64,000 nucleotides of DNA from Candidatus Villigracilaceae bacterium (lineage in GTDB: Bacteria; Chloroflexota; Anaerolineae; Anaerolineales; Villigracilaceae). This document shows positions 61,456 through 64,000 of this stretch, piece by piece. Each line of letters begins with the position of its first letter. Within the stretch, counting starts at the first letter, position 1. The notes below the pieces were generated by a model, which had not been told where the DNA came from, made no database searches, and worked only from the letters and a program-made list of their open reading frames with translations. A program made the position numbers and the translations under genes. The DNA is taken from NCBI GenBank assembly GCA_026645935.1, contig JAPKMP010000010.1, forward strand, positions 62,001-126,000, in the 5' to 3' direction.

Positions 61456-62682
61456 ATGACACAACTTCAACTCACCTCCTACCGCGATATTCTGCGGAAC
61501 AAAAATTTCCTCACCTTCTGGTCGGGATTCACGCTTTCCTCTCTCGGCGATTCGCTCACCCGTGTCGCGCTCACCTGGTATGTCTTTGAAGAGACCAAAT
61601 CCGCACAAGCGCTGGGCATCCTTGCCATCGCTTACACCGCGCCGATCCTTTTCGGCGGGTTCATTGCCGGTCCTCTGATCGACCGATTCTCCGCACGCAA
61701 GGTCATGATCTGGGATAACCTGATCCGCGGATTCGCCTTTTTCATCATCCCCATCCTGCATGTGCTGGATGTATTGGAAGTCACCCATATCTACATCTTT
61801 GCCGCAATCTATGGAAGCCTGATGATGATCTCGCTGGCGGGCGGCCCGACCTTGATTCCCTCAATTGTCAAGGAGGAACAATTGGAAACAGCCAACGCCA
61901 TGGAGACATTGATCTACACGTTGAGTGGGGTGATCGGCTTGCCGCTTGCCGGGTTCCTTGTCGAGTGGATCGGGATCGCGAATGTGGTCGTTATCGACGC
62001 GATTTCGTACATCGTTTTTGCCCTGGCGCTCGCGCGCATCTCCGTGACGGAAGCGGGTCATCACTACTCTGCCGAAAAACAGACCACATCGTTCAGCGTG
62101 ATGGACGCGGCTCGTTTGATGGTCGTGAACAAAGTGATTCTCTCCACCACGCTCATGTTCATGGCGGCGAATATCGGGCTTGGCGTGATGACGGTTTACC
62201 TGCCTCTCGTTTCAGATCAGATCGCGCCGGACAGTTCAAGCATGTACGGGACCTTGCTGGGATTCATGGCGCTTGGGGAGGTCATCAGTTCATCGCTGGC
62301 GGGCACGCTCGTGACAAGGACGACGTTGGGCCTGCGGATCGCCTTTGCACAGGTTCTCTCCGGATTAAGCATCGCCTTTTTGCTGGTGGGATCCGCATTC
62401 TGGGCGGCGGGAGCCGGGCTTTTCCTCCTCGGTTTTTTCAGCGCGCCTCTCACCATTTGGGCTCAGACTCTTCGAATGCAAGTCATCCCAACCGAGTTGC
62501 GCGGCAGGACGTTTGCGCTATTGCGCACTCTCATGCAAGGCGCGACACCCATCGGCGGTGCGCTGGGAGGATTTTTATTCCCGCTCGCAGGATTGCCCAT
62601 GATGATCGCCATTTCCCTGTTGGTGATCGGTCTGCCCGGGTTGGCGGGTTTGCAGGTGCGTGAGTTAAGAGAAGCGGGTTGA
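61456..62682 (+). CDS. MFS efflux transporter (DHA3/MFS_3-like)
   Basis: 408 residues and twelve transmembrane helices. It starts MTQLQLTSYRDILRNKNFLT and has FWSGFTLSSLGDSLTRVALT, the motif GPLIDRFSARKVM between helices 2 and 3, and PTLIPSIVKEEQLETANAME in the helix 4-5 region. These features match the MefA/macrolide-efflux-like DHA3 group. AAAGGAAA lies 7-8 bases before the ATG at 61456. Substrate unknown. Probably regulated by the AraC protein encoded just upstream. Confidence 0.9.
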   Translation: MTQLQLTSYRDILRNKNFLTFWSGFTLSSLGDSLTRVALTWYVFEETKSAQALGILAIAYTAPILFGGFIAGPLIDRFSARKVMIWDNLIRGFAFFIIPILHVLDVLEVTHIYIFAAIYGSLMMISLAGGPTLIPSIVKEEQLETANAMETLIYTLSGVIGLPLAGFLVEWIGIANVVVIDAISYIVFALALARISVTEAGHHYSAEKQTTSFSVMDAARLMVVNKVILSTTLMFMAANIGLGVMTVYLPLVSDQIAPDSSSMYGTLLGFMALGEVISSSLAGTLVTRTTLGLRIAFAQVLSGLSIAFLLVGSAFWAAGAGLFLLGFFSAPLTIWAQTLRMQVIPTELRGRTFALLRTLMQGATPIGGALGGFLFPLAGLPMMIAISLLVIGLPGLAGLQVRELREAG

Positions 62683-62691
62683 ATTTAGAAC

Positions 62692-63345
62692 CTATTCTTT
62701 TCGGACGACCCCCTCACGCCAGGCATACACGGCCGCCTGGGTTCGATCCGCGAGATGCAGTTTGCCCAAAATATTACTCACGTGCCCCTTCACAGTTTTT
62801 TCGCTCAACACGAGCTGCGACGCAATTCCCGCATTGGATAACCCATCGGCAATCAGCTTCAAGACTTCCAACTCGCGTTCGCTCAATTCGGTGAATGGAT
62901 TCAACGTGCCTTCGCGCCTGCCCTGCAATTCCTTGATAACGCGCGCCGCCACACGCGGATGAAGAACCGCCTCGCCCTCCGCGGCTTTCCTCACCGCCGA
63001 CGCCAATTCCTCCGCGCTGACATCCTTCAAAATATACGACAACGCCCCCGCCTTCAACGCGGGAAAGATATGTTCATCTTCATGATATGAAGTGAGAAAA
63101 ACGATTTGCGAACGCGGACTTATTTGCTTGACGCGGCGCGTCGTCTCGACCCCATCCATATCGGGCATGATAAGGTCCATGAGAATCACATCTGGGATTG
63201 ACTGCGCTGCAAGTCTGATCGCCTCTTCGCCCGAACCCGCCTCGCCCACAACGGTTATATCGGGTTGCGTTTCCAAAAACGTTTTCACACCCTGACGCAC
63301 CACCGCATGGTCATCCACAAGTAGGACCGAAATCGAATCGTTCAT
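62692..63345 (-). CDS. NarL/FixJ-type response regulator
   Basis: 217 residues. Receiver domain with D11/D12 (LLVDDHAVVRQG), phospho-acceptor D57 (VILMDLIMPDMDGV), T/S in FLTSYHEDEH and K in YILKDVSAEE. LuxR-type helix-turn-helix at about 150-210 (ELSERELEVLKLIADGLSNA, LSEKTVKGHVSNILGKLHLA). The start overlaps the upstream kinase gene by 4 bases (ATGA), so they form one two-component system. Confidence 0.95.
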   Translation of the reverse strand: MNDSISVLLVDDHAVVRQGVKTFLETQPDITVVGEAGSGEEAIRLAAQSIPDVILMDLIMPDMDGVETTRRVKQISPRSQIVFLTSYHEDEHIFPALKAGALSYILKDVSAEELASAVRKAAEGEAVLHPRVAARVIKELQGRREGTLNPFTELSERELEVLKLIADGLSNAGIASQLVLSEKTVKGHVSNILGKLHLADRTQAAVYAWREGVVRKE

Positions 63346-64000
63346 TCCAACCTCCTCAACTTTGCAGTAATTTGTGTGCCATGCCCTTTTTCGCTCCTCA
63401 CTTGAAAAGCGGCTCCAATTTGAGACAGCCGCTCTTGCATGGATCTAATGCCAATGCCCTTTTGCATATTATCCACGTTAAATCCCTTTCCATTGTCCAC
63501 AACACAAAATAATATATGGGAGTCTTCATAAACCAACTCAATGTCCACTTGCGTAGCTCGACTGTGGCGGGTAATATTCGATAGCGACTCCTGAATGACA
63601 CGGAAAAACGCCTGCTCTTCATTGGCACTCAAAGGCAGGTTTTCATCCACCCTGAGATTGGTTGCTATATTGTTTTGCTTCGACCATTCGTTGACATATT
63701 CCTTGATCGCGTCGGTCAGTGATTTACTCTCCAACACGGGCGGTCGCAAGGCGTTGATGAGCGTGGTCAGCTCTGCGCCTGCCTGTTGGGCGAGTCGTTC
63801 GGCTTCGGTTATCGATGAATACGCTTTATCCGATTCGGACAACGATGTCCGCGCTGCGCTCAATTGCATCGAAATGGCGAAGACCTGTTGCTTCACCGAG
63901 TCGTGCAGTTCGCGGGCGAGGCGGTTGCGTTCCTCCACCACAGCCAGTTCCTGCAGCTTCTTCTGCGTGGACTGCAGCTCTTCCACCAATTGCTGGTTGT
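63342..64000 (-). CDS. NarX/LiaS-type sensor histidine kinase (partial, 5' end outside window)
   Basis: The visible 219 or so C-terminal codons stay open to the window edge. A coiled coil (NQQLVEELQSTQKKLQELAV) leads to the HisKA_3 dimerisation domain with the phosphorylated His in ERNRLARELHDSVKQQVFAI. The HATPase follows (FRVIQESLSNITRHSRATQV, VVDNGKGFNVDNMQKGIGIR, GHGTQITAKL). The sensory domain is not in the window. Coupled to the NarL-type regulator downstream. Confidence 0.93.
   Translation of the reverse strand, partial: NQQLVEELQSTQKKLQELAVVEERNRLARELHDSVKQQVFAISMQLSAARTSLSESDKAYSSITEAERLAQQAGAELTTLINALRPPVLESKSLTDAIKEYVNEWSKQNNIATNLRVDENLPLSANEEQAFFRVIQESLSNITRHSRATQVDIELVYEDSHILFCVVDNGKGFNVDNMQKGIGIRSMQERLSQIGAAFQVRSEKGHGTQITAKLRRLE

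Overview
The window reads as one chromosomal segment of a free-living bacterium, most probably a member of the Chloroflexota close to class Anaerolineae. This is an inference from gene content: Thr/Pro-tailed lipoproteins with NBR1-type Ig domains in tandem, LacI-type sensor domains fused to histidine kinases, BMP-type ABC importers, PIN-TRAM membrane proteins, many GT-C membrane glycosyltransferases, a T-box in front of pheST and a CIRCE-controlled groESL. No 16S rRNA or other decisive marker is present. There is no prophage, integrase, transposase, CRISPR array, rRNA or tRNA gene that I can see.

Layout. 1-4420 is a tight plus-strand run: HEAT-like protein, membrane-anchored Cas4-like nuclease, NAD kinase, B-box-type membrane protein and RecN. 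4602-7744 holds a two-gene unit: a linker-histone-like basic protein and a MORC-like GHKL ATPase. It is the best candidate for an undescribed system. 7881-11700 (minus) has a small DMT transporter, an ACT-domain malic enzyme, a HAD phosphatase and MoaA. 11822-18732 has PIN-TRAM, CysS, YtxH-like, a glycosyltransferase, a CheY-like regulator, UDP-glucose dehydrogenase and a methyltransferase with a zinc-ribbon tail. 18752-26827 carries a GT-C protein, a small ORFan, an ArsR/SRPBCC pair with a clear operator, a 1065-residue PBP-GAF-histidine kinase and a secreted metalloprotease. 26936-33063 has ClpC, two unknown genes bracketed by direct repeats, IlvE and two tandem ArsR-DUF2087 regulators.

33144-36448 contains three tandem NBR1-Ig lipoproteins. 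36577-42910 is a complete BMP-type (nucleoside-like) ABC importer with a second, divergent BMP lipoprotein. 42932-47848 has an MFS carrier, TrmD and two overlapping TPR proteins. 47954-50191 is a textbook heat-shock unit: promoter, perfect CIRCE, groES, groEL, terminator. 50285-52876 is a three-gene operon (F420/PPOX enzyme, HD hydrolase, M1-like lipoprotein peptidase). 52908-60404 has two GT-C membrane proteins around a T-box-controlled pheS-pheT. 60488-64000 has an AraC regulator, an MFS efflux protein and a NarL/NarX-like two-component pair that runs off the window.

Intergenic DNA is rich in structure. At least four families of short repeats or palindromes recur between unrelated genes: GTAGGTCACGC hairpins, GACCC(C/T)AAAGGT hairpins, a TGTCATTGCGAGGA inverted-repeat element, and a TTACG/GAATTAGAG-rich repeat that supplies stop codons, and apparently one start and signal-peptide N-region. 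Several genes (nadK, trmD, the 52908-54452 glycosyltransferase) have a -10 box only 6-7 nt before the ATG and no Shine-Dalgarno sequence, which suggests leaderless transcripts.
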